From NCBI RefSeq assembly GCF_015477355.1, contig NZ_JADLRJ010000011.1:1-64000 (forward strand): a DNA stretch of 64,000 nucleotides, written 5' to 3'. The translations under genes were made by a program, and so were the position numbers. This DNA is from Nocardia blacklockiae. GTDB taxonomy: Bacteria; Actinomycetota; Actinomycetes; Mycobacteriales; Mycobacteriaceae. The first letter of the stretch is position 1. Every line of letters begins with the position of its first letter. Below, one piece after another: positions 44,292 through 55,590 of this stretch. The notes under the pieces are model-generated. The model saw only the letters and a list, made by a program, of their open reading frames with translations. It had not been told where the DNA came from and did not search any database.

Positions 44292-44612
44292 ATGTGGGAA
44301 TGCTATGACGAACCACTACTCGGCTGCATCGACCGGCCGAACGAATGTCGTTGTCATACCGCCGTATTCGCGGGCATCGCCGATCAGCTGGTGCGGCAGC
44401 TGTTCGATGTCGGGCTGCGCTTGGACGCCATCGGCGCGGTGTTCGACGGCGACGAGCCACCGGCTGTGCGGCTGGACAAGACCGAGGCCGCGCTCACCGA
44501 GATCCTGGCCGGGCTCGACCACATGATCCGCGACGCCGGACTGGCGATGCTGTCGGTGACCGCCGCGCTGCCCGCCTGGGAGCTGGACCGCCGCCCGCCC
44601 GCACCCTCTTGA
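44292..44612 (+). CDS. Small lineage-specific protein, paralogue of the 4177-4452 gene
   Basis: 106 residues, no signal peptide. The N-terminal third has four cysteines and histidine (WECYDEPLLGCIDR, NECRCHTAVF), possibly metal-binding. The rest is helical: LVRQLFDVGLRLDAIGAVFD, then LDHMIRDAGLAMLSV. The helical part matches the product at 4177-4452 in pattern. The cysteine-rich part is not in that paralogue. It sits convergent with the PucR regulator, 10 bases apart. The role is unknown. Confidence 0.65.
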   Translation: MWECYDEPLLGCIDRPNECRCHTAVFAGIADQLVRQLFDVGLRLDAIGAVFDGDEPPAVRLDKTEAALTEILAGLDHMIRDAGLAMLSVTAALPAWELDRRPPAPS

Positions 44613-44622
44613 CTCACAACGC

Positions 44623-46119
44623 TCAGCGCAGGGCCAGCGCCAGGAAGAAGTCGACGCGGTCCGCCAGGCGGGACAGGTCGCGGCCGGTCAGCTCCTCGAT
44701 GCGGGCGATGCGGTAGCGCAGCGTGTTCACGTGCACGTGCAGCAGTTCGGCGCTGCGCGCCCACGAGCCCGAGGCCTCCAGGAACGTCTCCAGGGTGTGC
44801 ACGAGGTCGGCGTTGTTGGTGCGGTCGTAGGTGGTCAGCGGGTCGAGCAGGCGCAGGCGGAACATGCGGCGCACCTCGTCGGGCACGCTCGCCAGCAGCA
44901 TCATGTGGGTGGCCAGTTCGTCGTGGCCGACCACGCAGGCGGGCCGGTGCCGGTCGGCGGCCACCCGGCGGGCGTGGCGCGCCTCGTCGACCGCGCCGCG
45001 CAGCGATTCGCCGTCGACGATCCCGCTCACCCCGATCGACAGCCGGCTGCCGCCCAGGCCCGGCTCGAGGGTGTCCAGGGCGGCGTGGATGACGTCGAGC
45101 ACGGACCGGTCGGTCGGCACCAGCGCGATCGCCTCGCCGTCCACGACTCCGGCGGCAGGCGTTGCGCCGTAGAGGATTTCGCGTAGCAGTGACCGTAACT
45201 CCCTGGGCCGCAAGCCGTCCTCGGCGGCCGCGGCCACCGCGACGTAGCTGTCCGACGAACCGAGGCCGGTCAGCTGCAGCCGCGAAATGATCTCCGCGGG
45301 TTTGGCATCGGACACGATGAGCTGGACCAGTTCCTCGGCCAACCGGCCCTCGGCGCTCTGCCGGTCGTCCTGGCGGGCGCGCTCCAGGGACACCACCGCC
45401 GCCAGTTCGCCGGTCACCGCGCGGCGTTCCTCGGTCCAATCGGACCAGTCGCCGTCGAAGACCAGCAGCCAGTCCGCCGCCCGGGAGGTGCCGAACTCGT
45501 CCACGGCGAACAGCGAGTACGGCCGCCCGGCCACGGTGGTCACGCACGGCAGGCGGCGCGCGCCGAGGAAGGCGGTGACGACCGCGGTGGGCGGGCGTTG
45601 CGGCGGTCCGGCCACCACGCGCCCGGTCGAGGACAGCACCCAGCAGCGCATTCCGAGATCGCGTTCGACCAGTTCCAGCACCGAGCCCAGGCCGGTCCCG
45701 GACACCAGCTGCCGATGCCGGTCCAGGATCGCCGACAGGTCCGCCGCCCGCCCGGTGGACAGGTCGCGGGTGATCCGCTCGGTGACCGTCGCGAACGCCA
45801 CCGACTCGTGCACCCGGAACAGCGGGATCCGGTGCCGGCGGCAGGCCTCGACCACGTCGTCGGGCGGGGCGCCGTAGCGGGCGTCGCCGGTGGCCAGCGC
45901 CGCCACCTTCGCCCGCGCGAGCGCGCCGACGAACAGCTCGCTGTCGGCCGGGGTCCGCCGCCACTGCATGCCCGTGAGCACCAGCTCGCCGCCGGACAGG
46001 TACCGGCTGGGGTCGGGCAGGTCCTGGGTGACGACCCAGCGCACGAACCGGTCGAGCTCCTCCTCCCCGGTGACGAGCTCGAGCCCCAGGTCCATGGTGA
46101 GCAGGGAACGCAGCCGCAT
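44623..46119 (-). CDS. pucR: PucR-family purine catabolism regulator
   Basis: 498 residues. The N-terminal PucR ligand domain (1-~125) has TMDLGLELVTGEEELDRFVRWV, GGELVLTGMQW and RIPLFRVHESVAFATVTERI. A GAF/GGDEF-like middle follows. The C-terminal helix-turn-helix (~440-498) reads LETFLEASGSWARSAELLHV and HVNTLRYRIARIEELTGRDL. It is divergent from the xanthine dehydrogenase operon with a 221-base gap containing an inverted repeat, so it is the likely purine-responsive regulator of that operon. PucR in Bacillus subtilis activates purine genes in response to pathway intermediates. Confidence 0.92.
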   Translation of the reverse strand: MRLRSLLTMDLGLELVTGEEELDRFVRWVVTQDLPDPSRYLSGGELVLTGMQWRRTPADSELFVGALARAKVAALATGDARYGAPPDDVVEACRRHRIPLFRVHESVAFATVTERITRDLSTGRAADLSAILDRHRQLVSGTGLGSVLELVERDLGMRCWVLSSTGRVVAGPPQRPPTAVVTAFLGARRLPCVTTVAGRPYSLFAVDEFGTSRAADWLLVFDGDWSDWTEERRAVTGELAAVVSLERARQDDRQSAEGRLAEELVQLIVSDAKPAEIISRLQLTGLGSSDSYVAVAAAAEDGLRPRELRSLLREILYGATPAAGVVDGEAIALVPTDRSVLDVIHAALDTLEPGLGGSRLSIGVSGIVDGESLRGAVDEARHARRVAADRHRPACVVGHDELATHMMLLASVPDEVRRMFRLRLLDPLTTYDRTNNADLVHTLETFLEASGSWARSAELLHVHVNTLRYRIARIEELTGRDLSRLADRVDFFLALALR

Positions 46120-46195
46120 GATTTTCGACGCTAACAGCCCGCGCTCGGAAACACCGTCGCCATTCGCTTGGAGATAAATACAAATACCGTCCTGT

Positions 46196-46212
46196 GAACT
46201 GGCGCACAGTTC
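46196..46212. promoter_or_regulatory. Inverted repeat in the pucR-xdh divergent region
   Basis: gaactg-gcgca-cagttc: perfect 6-base arms around 5 bases, 77 bases from pucR and about 130 from the first xdh gene. A candidate PucR operator. The intergenic region 46120-46340 also has an A/T-rich ataaatacaaatac stretch near 46173-46186. Confidence 0.5.
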
Positions 46213-46340
46213 GTCGGTCCGGTCGTGGCCGCCGCCCGCGCCGGCCGGGTGTACTCGGGGAACACCGATCGACCCGAGGGAGGACCGATGGCGCAGCAGG
46301 TGCCCGGGTATCCGGCCGCGGACGGCGGGAAGGAGTGACG

Positions 46341-47210
46341 ATGGAATTCCTGCGACCCGGGAACTGGGCGGAGGCGCTGGAAATGAAGGCCGCCCATCCG
46401 CAGGCCACGCCGATTCAAGGCGGCACCGATGTGATGGTCGAGCTGAATTTCGACAAGGCGCGGCCCGCGGCGCTGTTGGATTTGAATCCGTGCCGGGAAC
46501 TGGCCCGCGCCGAGCGCGTCGGCGGGCGGCTGCGGCTGGGCGCGGCGGTCCCGTACGTCCAGGTCATTCGCGATCTGAGCGGTCAGGCGCCCGCGCTGGC
46601 GCAGGCGGCGCGCACGGTCGGTTCGCCGCAGATCCGCAATCGCGGCTCGGTGGGCGGGAATCTCGGGGCGGCGTCCCCGGCCGGCGACAGTCATCCGGCG
46701 CTGCTGGCCGCGGGCGCCGTGATCGAGGTGGAATCCGCCGCGCGCGGCACTCGCATGATCCCGATCGACGATTTCTACGTCTGGGTGAAGAAGAACGCGC
46801 TGGAACCCGACGAACTGATTCGCGCGATCTGGCTCGAACCGGCCGACGGTCCGCAGTATTTCTCGAAGGTCGGAACCCGCAATGCCATGGTGATCGCGGT
46901 GTGCTCGTTCGCGGTCGCCTTGCGTCCGGAGCGGCGCGGTGCGGGCGCGGGCATCGGCTCGGCCGGGCCCACCCCGCTGCGCGCGGCCGAGGCCGAGAGA
47001 TTTCTGGCCGAGGCGTTGCCGTGGGACGATCCGGCCCCGCTGACCGAGGCGGTCGGCCGCGAATTCGGTGCGCTGGTCGCGGCCGCGGCCCGCCCCATCG
47101 ACGATGTGCGCGGCACCGCCGACTATCGCAAGCATGCCCTGTCGGTGCTGGCGCGCCGCACGCTGACCTGGGCCTGGAACGATCTGACGGCGCGGCGGAG
47201 GGCGGCCTGA
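46341..47210 (+). CDS. Xanthine dehydrogenase family FAD-binding subunit
   Basis: 289 residues, start behind aaggagtgacg. It has the CoxM/XdhB-type FAD domain: LRPGNWAEALEMK, IQGGTDVMVELNF (FAD pyrophosphate loop), RTVGSPQIRNRGSVGGNLG with the second FAD motif, ASPAGDSHPALLA, and FSKVGTRNAMVIAVCSFAVA. It carries electrons from the iron-sulphur subunit to NAD+ or another acceptor. It overlaps the FeS gene at TGATG. First gene of the purine operon. Confidence 0.94.
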   Translation: MEFLRPGNWAEALEMKAAHPQATPIQGGTDVMVELNFDKARPAALLDLNPCRELARAERVGGRLRLGAAVPYVQVIRDLSGQAPALAQAARTVGSPQIRNRGSVGGNLGAASPAGDSHPALLAAGAVIEVESAARGTRMIPIDDFYVWVKKNALEPDELIRAIWLEPADGPQYFSKVGTRNAMVIAVCSFAVALRPERRGAGAGIGSAGPTPLRAAEAERFLAEALPWDDPAPLTEAVGREFGALVAAAARPIDDVRGTADYRKHALSVLARRTLTWAWNDLTARRRAA

Positions 47211-47686
47211 TGCGGGTGCGGTTCGAGATCAACGGCTCGCAGGAGCACGCCGACGACGTGTGGGAGGGCGAGAGTCTGCTGTACCTGCTGCGCGAGCGGA
47301 TGGGCCTGCCGGGCTCCAAGAACGCCTGCGAACAAGGCGAATGTGGTTCGTGCACAGTGTATCTGGACGGTGTGCCGGTGTGCTCGTGCCTGGTCGCGGC
47401 CGGGCAGGCGCACGGTCGCTCGGTGCGCACGGTGGAGGGCCTGAGCGGCGCGACCGGCACGCTGGACCCGGTGCAGCAGGCGTTCGTCGAGGCCGGCGCC
47501 GTGCAGTGCGGGTTCTGCACGCCCGGCCTGATCGTGCAGGCGCACGACCTGATCGAGCGCACGCCGGAACCCTCGGACGCCGAGATCCGCGAGGCGCTGG
47601 CCGGAAACCTCTGTCGCTGTACGGGTTACGAGAAGATCCTGGACGCGGTCCGCCTCGCGGCCGCGCGGAAGGCGGTGATCGAATGA
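47210..47686 (+). CDS. Xanthine dehydrogenase family 2Fe-2S subunit
   Basis: 158 residues. The plant-type cluster ligands are in NACEQGECGSCTVYLDG (C-x4-C-x2-C) with the fourth Cys in PVCSCL. The second cluster domain has QCGFCTPG and NLCRCTGYEKI. It relays electrons from the molybdenum centre to FAD. The size and order match CoxS-type subunits. Its stop overlaps the amidohydrolase start in ATGA. Confidence 0.95.
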   Translation: MRVRFEINGSQEHADDVWEGESLLYLLRERMGLPGSKNACEQGECGSCTVYLDGVPVCSCLVAAGQAHGRSVRTVEGLSGATGTLDPVQQAFVEAGAVQCGFCTPGLIVQAHDLIERTPEPSDAEIREALAGNLCRCTGYEKILDAVRLAAARKAVIE

Positions 47687-49049
47687 CCGAACGCACCGAG
47701 TCGGCACGTCGAATCGTCATCGAAAACGCCTACCTCGCACCGGTTGTGGGGGAGGAGATCGAGAACGGGTACCTGATCGCGGAGAACGGCCGGATCACCG
47801 CGCTCGGCGCGGGCACCGCCCCGCGCACCGAGGGCGCCGAGCGCCTCGACGCCACCGGCTGCCTGGTCACCCCCGGCTTGGTCAACACCCACCATCACCT
47901 CTATCAGTGGGCGACCCAGGGCCTGTACCAGGATTCGACCCTGTTCGAATGGCTGACCGGGTTGTACCGCACCTGGTCCCGTCTCGACGCGGAGATCACC
48001 TACGGCGCGGCCACCGCGGGCCTGGCCTGGCTCGCGACCAGCGGCGCCACCACCTCCTCCGACCACCACTACATCTTCCCGAAGGGCCGCGGCGACCTGT
48101 TCGACGCGGAGGTGCGCGCCGCCGCCGAGGTCGGGCTGCGTTTCCATCCCTGCCGCGGTTCGATGGACCGCGGGCAGTCCGACGGCGGCCTGCCGCCGGA
48201 CGAGGTTGTCGAGAAGACCGACGAAATCCTCTCCGCCACAGCCGAAACCATCGACAGGTATCACGATCCCGCCTTCGACTCGATGCTGCGGGTCGCGGTC
48301 GCGCCGTGCTCGCCGTTCTCGGTGACCGAGACCCTGATGCGCGAGTCCGCGGTGCTGGCCCGGGACAAGGGCGTGCGCCTGCACACCCACCTCGCCGAAA
48401 CCCTCGACGAGGAACAGCACTGCCTCGAGCAGGTGGGCTGCACGCCGGTGGAGTACATGGAGAAGCTCGGCTGGCTCGGCGACGACGTGTGGTTCGCGCA
48501 CGCGGTGCATCTGCACGACAAGGACATTCGGCGGTTCGCCGACACCGGCAGCGGCTCGGCGCACTGCCCGAGTTCCAATGCCCGGCTGGGTGCGGGGATC
48601 GCGCGGGTGTCGGACCTGCTGGCCGCGGGCGCGCCGGTCGGGCTCGGGGTGGACGGCGCCGCCTCCAGCGAGCTGACCTCGATGGCCGGAGAGATGCGGC
48701 AGGCCATGCTGTTCCAGCGCGCGGTGCACGGCCCGCAGGCACTCACCGCCCGCCAGGCCCTCCGCATCGCCACCCTGGGTGGTGCCCGAAATCTCGGCCG
48801 TCACAAGGAGATCGGCAGTCTGGAGCCCGGCAAGCTGGCCGACATCGCCGTGTGGCGGGTCGACGGTTTCCGCGCGGCCCTCGCCGACCCGGTGTGCGCC
48901 TTGGTGTTCGGGCCCACGCCGCCGCTGGCGCGACTGCTGGTCGGCGGGCGGACGGTTGTAGAAAACGACGAACTGCGCACGGTGTCCCCGGACGCGGCCG
49001 CGCGCGCCGGAGCCGCCGCCCGCCGGCGACTGCTGGCCGAGGAGGACCG

Positions 49050-49053
<4 letters not shown>
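47683..49053 (+). CDS. Guanine / 8-oxoguanine deaminase-type amidohydrolase
   Basis: 456 residues of the metal-dependent amidohydrolase fold. The metal ligands are NTHHHLYQWATQG (~69), LHTHLAETLDEEQ (~238), FAHAVHLHD (~273) and Asp in LGVDGAASSEL (~324). The block AHCPSSNARLGAG is shared with 8-oxoguanine and guanine/hydroxy-triazine deaminases. In this operon it would supply xanthine from guanine, or urate from 8-oxoguanine. The specific base is inferred. It sits between the FeS and molybdenum subunit genes, overlapping both by 4 bases. Confidence 0.87.
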
Positions 49054-51380
<2,327 letters not shown>

Positions 51381-51492
51381 ACAACAGGAGGTTCGGCGTC
51401 CGCAACCCGGCCTCCACAACCGCACAACCGAACCCCAGGTCCGTTCGACGGCACGGACCGCAGGTCGGCTCTGCCCCGAGGAGGGCACGCCA

Positions 51493-52929
51493 ATGACCCA
51501 AGTGCAGACACGCACCACCAGCCCCGCGGGCGGCCGGTCCACCCTCGACCGGCTGTTCCGTCTCAGTGAGCGGCGCACCACCGTCTCTCGTGAAATCCGC
51601 GGCGGCATCACCACTTTCGTGGCGATGGCCTACGTCATCCTGCTGGTGCCGCTGATCCTCGGCGGCGCCACGGACATCGACGGCAGGCACCTGAGCATCA
51701 CGCAGCTCACCACCGCCACGGCGTTCGCCGCGGGCCTGTCCACGATCCTGATGGGCCTGGTGGGCAACGTGCCGCTGGCGCTGGCCGCGGGACTGGGCGT
51801 GGTGCCGGTGGTGGCGTACCAGGCCGCGCCGCACATGACCTGGCCGCAGGCGATGGGCCTGGTCGTGCTGATGGGCGTGATCATCGTGATCATGGCCGCG
51901 ACCGGCCTGCGGACCATGATCATCAATGCCATTCCGCTGGCGTTGAAGAACGCGATCGGTGTCGGGATCGGCATGTTCATCGCGATGATCGGGCTGGTGT
52001 CGGCGGGCGTGGTGGGGCACGGTTCGCCGACGGGACCGCCGGTGGGGCTGGGCCCGGACGGGCACCTGCAAGGCTGGCCGGTGCTGGTGTTCGGGGTCGG
52101 CCTGCTGGTGATGCTGGCGCTGTACATCCGCAAGGTGCCGGGCGCGATCCTGATCAGCATCGCGCTGGCCACCGCGCTGGCGATCCTCATCAACGCGGTG
52201 GCCGACATCGCACCCGAGGCGTGGGGCACGGTCGTCCCGGAGGTGCCCGAAAGGTTCTTCGCCGCACCGGATTTCGGCCTGATGCTGCACGTCGATCCGC
52301 TCGGCGGCTTCGCCCGGGCCGGGGCGCTCACCGCGGGCGTGGTGCTGTTCACGCTGGTGCTGACCGGATTCTTCGACGCCATGGGCACGATCTTCGGCGT
52401 GTGCGACGAGGCCGGACTGCTCGACGAGCGCGGCACCATGCCGGGACTGGGCCGCGTGCTGACCACCGACGGTGTCGCGCAGATCATCGGGGGCGCGGCG
52501 GGCGGTGCGGGCAGCACCGTATACGTCGAGTCGGCGACGGGTGTCGGTGAGGGCGCCCGTACCGGCTTGACCAGCGTGGTGACCGGCGGATTGTTCTGTC
52601 TGGCGGTGTTTTTCACCCCGATCGCCGGGGTGGTGCCGATCCAGGCGGCCGCGCCGGCGCTGGTGCTGGTGGGCGCGCTGATGATGACCCAGGCCCGCAA
52701 GATCGACTGGGGCGACCTGGAAGTCGCGGTGCCGGCCTTCCTGACCATCGTCGCGATGCCGTTCACCTACTCCATCACCAACGGCGTCGGCGCCGGGCTG
52801 ATCGCGTACGCGGTGATCAAGGCGGCGCGCGGGAAGTTCCGCGAAATCCATTGGCTGGTATGGGTGGTCAGCGTGGTGTTCGCCGGCTACTTCGCCATCT
52901 CCGGCCTCGAAGTGCTGCTGGGCGGGTGA
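51493..52929 (+). CDS. AzgA-type purine (adenine/guanine/hypoxanthine) permease
   Basis: 478 residues, 12-14 membrane helices. AzgA/NCS2 marks: an early TTFVAMAYVILLVPLILGG, LMGLVGNVPLALAAGLGVVP, IPLALKNAIGVGIGMFIAMIG (the conserved substrate-binding region, ~150), TGFFDAMGTIFGVCDEAGL (~300) and VYVESATGVGEGARTGLTSV (~350), plus GALMMTQARKIDW near the end. It imports purine bases by proton symport. It follows the xanthine dehydrogenase by 112 bases and likely shares its regulation. Confidence 0.92.
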   Translation: MTQVQTRTTSPAGGRSTLDRLFRLSERRTTVSREIRGGITTFVAMAYVILLVPLILGGATDIDGRHLSITQLTTATAFAAGLSTILMGLVGNVPLALAAGLGVVPVVAYQAAPHMTWPQAMGLVVLMGVIIVIMAATGLRTMIINAIPLALKNAIGVGIGMFIAMIGLVSAGVVGHGSPTGPPVGLGPDGHLQGWPVLVFGVGLLVMLALYIRKVPGAILISIALATALAILINAVADIAPEAWGTVVPEVPERFFAAPDFGLMLHVDPLGGFARAGALTAGVVLFTLVLTGFFDAMGTIFGVCDEAGLLDERGTMPGLGRVLTTDGVAQIIGGAAGGAGSTVYVESATGVGEGARTGLTSVVTGGLFCLAVFFTPIAGVVPIQAAAPALVLVGALMMTQARKIDWGDLEVAVPAFLTIVAMPFTYSITNGVGAGLIAYAVIKAARGKFREIHWLVWVVSVVFAGYFAISGLEVLLGG

Positions 52930-54215
52930 GGACCGTGCGCGAGTTGAGCGAGCAGTTGCGGCGCTGGCACGCCGAGGGCAGGCGCTACGCGGTGGCCAGC
53001 GTCGTCGGCGTCACGGGCAGCGCGCCCCGGTCCCCGGGCGCGGCGCTGGCGGTGGACGAGGCGGGCACCGTCGTCGGCAGCATCTCCGGCGGTTGCGTCG
53101 AGGGCGCGGTCTACGAACTGTGCCGAGAGGCGCTGCGCACCGGCCGCCCCCGGCGGGAAACCTTCGGCTACAGCGACTCCGATGCCTTCGCCGTGGGCCT
53201 GACCTGCGGCGGCGTCTTGGACGTCTTCGTGCACCCGGTCACGCCGCCGGTCGGGGCGGTGGTCGAGCGGGCGTTGCGCACGCCGGGTGCGGTGGCGCTG
53301 GTGCGGGATATGGCCTCCGGCGCGGTCCTGGCCGTGGGACCGGACTGGGCCGAGGCCGCGGAGTCCGATAGGGGGCGGTCGGCGCAGGATGCGCCGATGA
53401 TCGGGCATAGGGGGCGGTCGGTGGATCCTGGCAAGGCGGCAGGGAAAGCGGAGCCCGACGTGGTGCGTGGGGTACGCCGTGTAGGCCCGCGTGCGATCGA
53501 GTCGGTGGAAGCCGGAGCGGGGAGCACGGATCCTGTGGCTGTGGCGGACCCGCGCGTGGTCGCCGAAGCGCGGGCCATGCTGGAGTCGGGGGCGACGGGG
53601 GTGCGTGAGATCGGTTGTGGCGCATCGGCGGTCACGGTGTTCGTGGAATCGTGGGTGCCGCCGCCGCGGATGATCGTGGTGGGTGCCATCGACTTCGCGG
53701 GGGCGGTGGCGCGGATCGGGAAATTCCTCGGTTACCGCGTCACGGTCGTCGACGCGCGGCCGGTTTTCGCCACTCCGGCGCGCTTTCCGGAGGCCGACGA
53801 GGTCGTGGTGGACTGGCCGCACCGCTATCTCGCGCGGGCCGAGGTGGATTCGCGCACGGTGGTCTGTGTGCTGACCCACGACGCCAAGTTCGATATCCCG
53901 GTGCTCGAGGTGGCGTTGCGGCGGGCGGTCGGCTACGTGGGGGCGATGGGCTCGCGTCGCACCCACCGGGATCGGCTGGCCCGGCTGCGCGCCGCCGGTC
54001 TCACCGAAATCGAACTGGCTCAGCTGCATTCGCCGATCGGACTGGATCTGGGCGGCCACACCCCGGAGGAGACGGCGGTGGCGGTGGCGGCCGAGATCGT
54101 CGCGGTGCGGCGCGGCGGCTCCGGCCGCGCGCTGGCGGCCACCGACGGGCCGATCCACCACTTCACGGACGCCGAGGCGGTCGGTCCGCCGCCGATGGGT
54201 GCCGCCGGCAGGTAG
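52926..54215 (+). CDS. xdhC: XdhC/CoxI-family molybdenum-enzyme maturation factor with an internal insertion
   Basis: 429 residues from a GTG overlapping the permease stop; a second GTG lies at 52935. The N-terminal CoxI domain (1-~140) shows GVTGSAPRSPGAALAVD, GSISGGCVEGAVYELC and GLTCGGVLDVFV. The C-terminal XdhC Rossmann domain (~245-400) shows MIVVGAIDFAGAVARIGKFL, AVGYVGAMGSRRTHRDRLA and LDLGGHTPEETAVAVAAEI. It helps load sulphurated molybdenum cofactor into the dehydrogenase. Between the domains (about 148-205) lies a poorly conserved stretch with an in-frame 13-codon duplication. Otherwise it is complete. Confidence 0.88.
   Translation: MRTVRELSEQLRRWHAEGRRYAVASVVGVTGSAPRSPGAALAVDEAGTVVGSISGGCVEGAVYELCREALRTGRPRRETFGYSDSDAFAVGLTCGGVLDVFVHPVTPPVGAVVERALRTPGAVALVRDMASGAVLAVGPDWAEAAESDRGRSAQDAPMIGHRGRSVDPGKAAGKAEPDVVRGVRRVGPRAIESVEAGAGSTDPVAVADPRVVAEARAMLESGATGVREIGCGASAVTVFVESWVPPPRMIVVGAIDFAGAVARIGKFLGYRVTVVDARPVFATPARFPEADEVVVDWPHRYLARAEVDSRTVVCVLTHDAKFDIPVLEVALRRAVGYVGAMGSRRTHRDRLARLRAAGLTEIELAQLHSPIGLDLGGHTPEETAVAVAAEIVAVRRGGSGRALAATDGPIHHFTDAEAVGPPPMGAAGR
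53368..53421. repeat. Direct repeat in the xdhC linker
   Basis: The 15-mer atagggggcggtcgg occurs at 53368-53382 and 53407-53421, exactly 39 bases (13 codons) apart. It encodes DRGRSAQD and HRGRSVDP-type segments. Confidence 0.75.
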
Positions 54216-54452
54216 TCACTCCGCCAGAATGACCGGGCGGCAATCCAATCCGAACTCGGTGGCCTCGCATTCCCACACGATCGGCCCGTGGGCAGCGGCA
54301 TCGGGTCGCGGCTCCCGCGGCCCTTCCGGCAGGTGTGCCAGCACGAATTTGCCCTCGGCCTCCGGGTATTTCGCGATCAGGGCCTGGAACTCCTCGATCA
54401 GCTCCCGGTGCCGCTCGGTGACCGCGACGGAACTCTTGGTGTGGTACGACAT
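54216..54452 (-). CDS. Small conserved hypothetical protein
   Basis: 78 residues from an ATG at 54452 with a strong aggagg. MSYHTKSSVAVTERHRELIE leads into a helical EEFQALIAKYPEAEGKFVLAHL segment and a C-terminal PIVWECEATEFGLDCRPVIL with two cysteines. It has no signal peptide or membrane helix. Convergent with xdhC (the two stops are adjacent). No domain is recognised. The strong ribosome site and coherent codon use support a real gene. Confidence 0.68.
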   Translation of the reverse strand: MSYHTKSSVAVTERHRELIEEFQALIAKYPEAEGKFVLAHLPEGPREPRPDAAAHGPIVWECEATEFGLDCRPVILAE

Positions 54453-54527
54453 GGCTCGCCTCCTAGGCGACGCGTGTGCGACCCGGTCGGATGGACGTGA
54501 CCACACCACTGTGCGCTCGGCCGCGGG

Positions 54528-55517
54528 CTATCTCGCGAGTAGTCGATTACTCGAATCCCGCACGGTCGCAACGCCGGAGCGGGGGAGTAGTTCGGTGACG
54601 CGTTCGAGCTGGCTCCGGAAGACTTCGGGGTCCACGGCCGCGATACGGATCAGCAGATGCCGCGCGCCCGCCCGGACGTAGCGATCCAGCTGTGCCGCCA
54701 CCTGTTCGGCCGAGCCGGTCATCATGACCTGGATGTCGCCGACGGTCTCCAACGGCATGCGGTAGGTCGCCCGGCAGTACTCGTCCAGCGCCGCCCGGCC
54801 GCGCTCGGCATCGTCGTCGATGTGCACGGTGGCGAAAAGGCCTGGCGTGAAATCGGTCTCGGCACGGCCTTCCGCCGCACGAGTCTCGTCGATCGACGCC
54901 AGACCGGCGGCATAGTCACCGGGGTCGGGCGGATAGGGCAGCCACCCGTCGTACAGCCTGCCCGTGCGCGCGAGGGCGGCGGGGGTGATACCGGCCAGCC
55001 ACAGCGGCGGACCACCGGGCCGGTGCGGGGGCGGCACCTCGGGCAGCCAGTCGTAATGCAGAACCTTGCCGTGGAACGGGCTCGAATCACCCGACCACAG
55101 CTGCCGCCACAGCCGCGCCGTATCGTCCAGATGCGAGAACCGCGTCTTGAACCGCACCCCGGACAGCTCGAACTCCGGCTCGCTCAGCCCCGGAAATCCC
55201 GCGCCCACACCCAGAACCAGCCGCCCCCGCGACAGCAGATCCAGCGACGCCAAGGTCAGCGCGGCCTGAACGGGATGGCGATAGGCCGGTATCAACGCCG
55301 CGGTCCCCAGCGTGATGCGCTCGGTGGCCGCGGCCGCCGCGGCCAGCAGTGTCAGCGGCTCCACCCGAGCCCGCATCAGCGAATCCCCCACCCAGGCCGA
55401 ATCGAACCCCAGCCCCTCCGCCATCACCACCAGATCCAACAATCCCCGCGCCGACCCCCCGGCCGCCAACTGAGCCTGCCCAGCGGGAAGCAGCAATCCA
55501 TATCGAATGTCGTTCAT
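54528..55517 (-). CDS. LLM-class (F420-dependent type) oxidoreductase
   Basis: 329 residues from the ATG at 55517. Luciferase-like TIM-barrel pattern: YGLLLPAGQ, LVVMAEGLGFDSAWVGDSLM, RITLGTAALIPAYRHPVQAALTLASLD, RLVLGVGAGFPG, and WLAGITPAALARTGRLYDGWLPYPPDPGDYAAGL (positions ~163-196; key residues A-RTGR-DGWLPY). In actinobacteria many such proteins use F420 and reduce or oxidise lipids and xenobiotics; FMN use cannot be excluded. The substrate is unknown. It is divergent from the enoyl-CoA-hydratase gene. Confidence 0.85.
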   Translation of the reverse strand: MNDIRYGLLLPAGQAQLAAGGSARGLLDLVVMAEGLGFDSAWVGDSLMRARVEPLTLLAAAAAATERITLGTAALIPAYRHPVQAALTLASLDLLSRGRLVLGVGAGFPGLSEPEFELSGVRFKTRFSHLDDTARLWRQLWSGDSSPFHGKVLHYDWLPEVPPPHRPGGPPLWLAGITPAALARTGRLYDGWLPYPPDPGDYAAGLASIDETRAAEGRAETDFTPGLFATVHIDDDAERGRAALDEYCRATYRMPLETVGDIQVMMTGSAEQVAAQLDRYVRAGARHLLIRIAAVDPEVFRSQLERVTELLPRSGVATVRDSSNRLLAR

Positions 55518-55590
55518 ACCCCCAGAATTCGCCGCACAGGGATTGCGAACAATTCCCCGCAAGGTATCGCGGCGTTCCGCGGCGATTACC

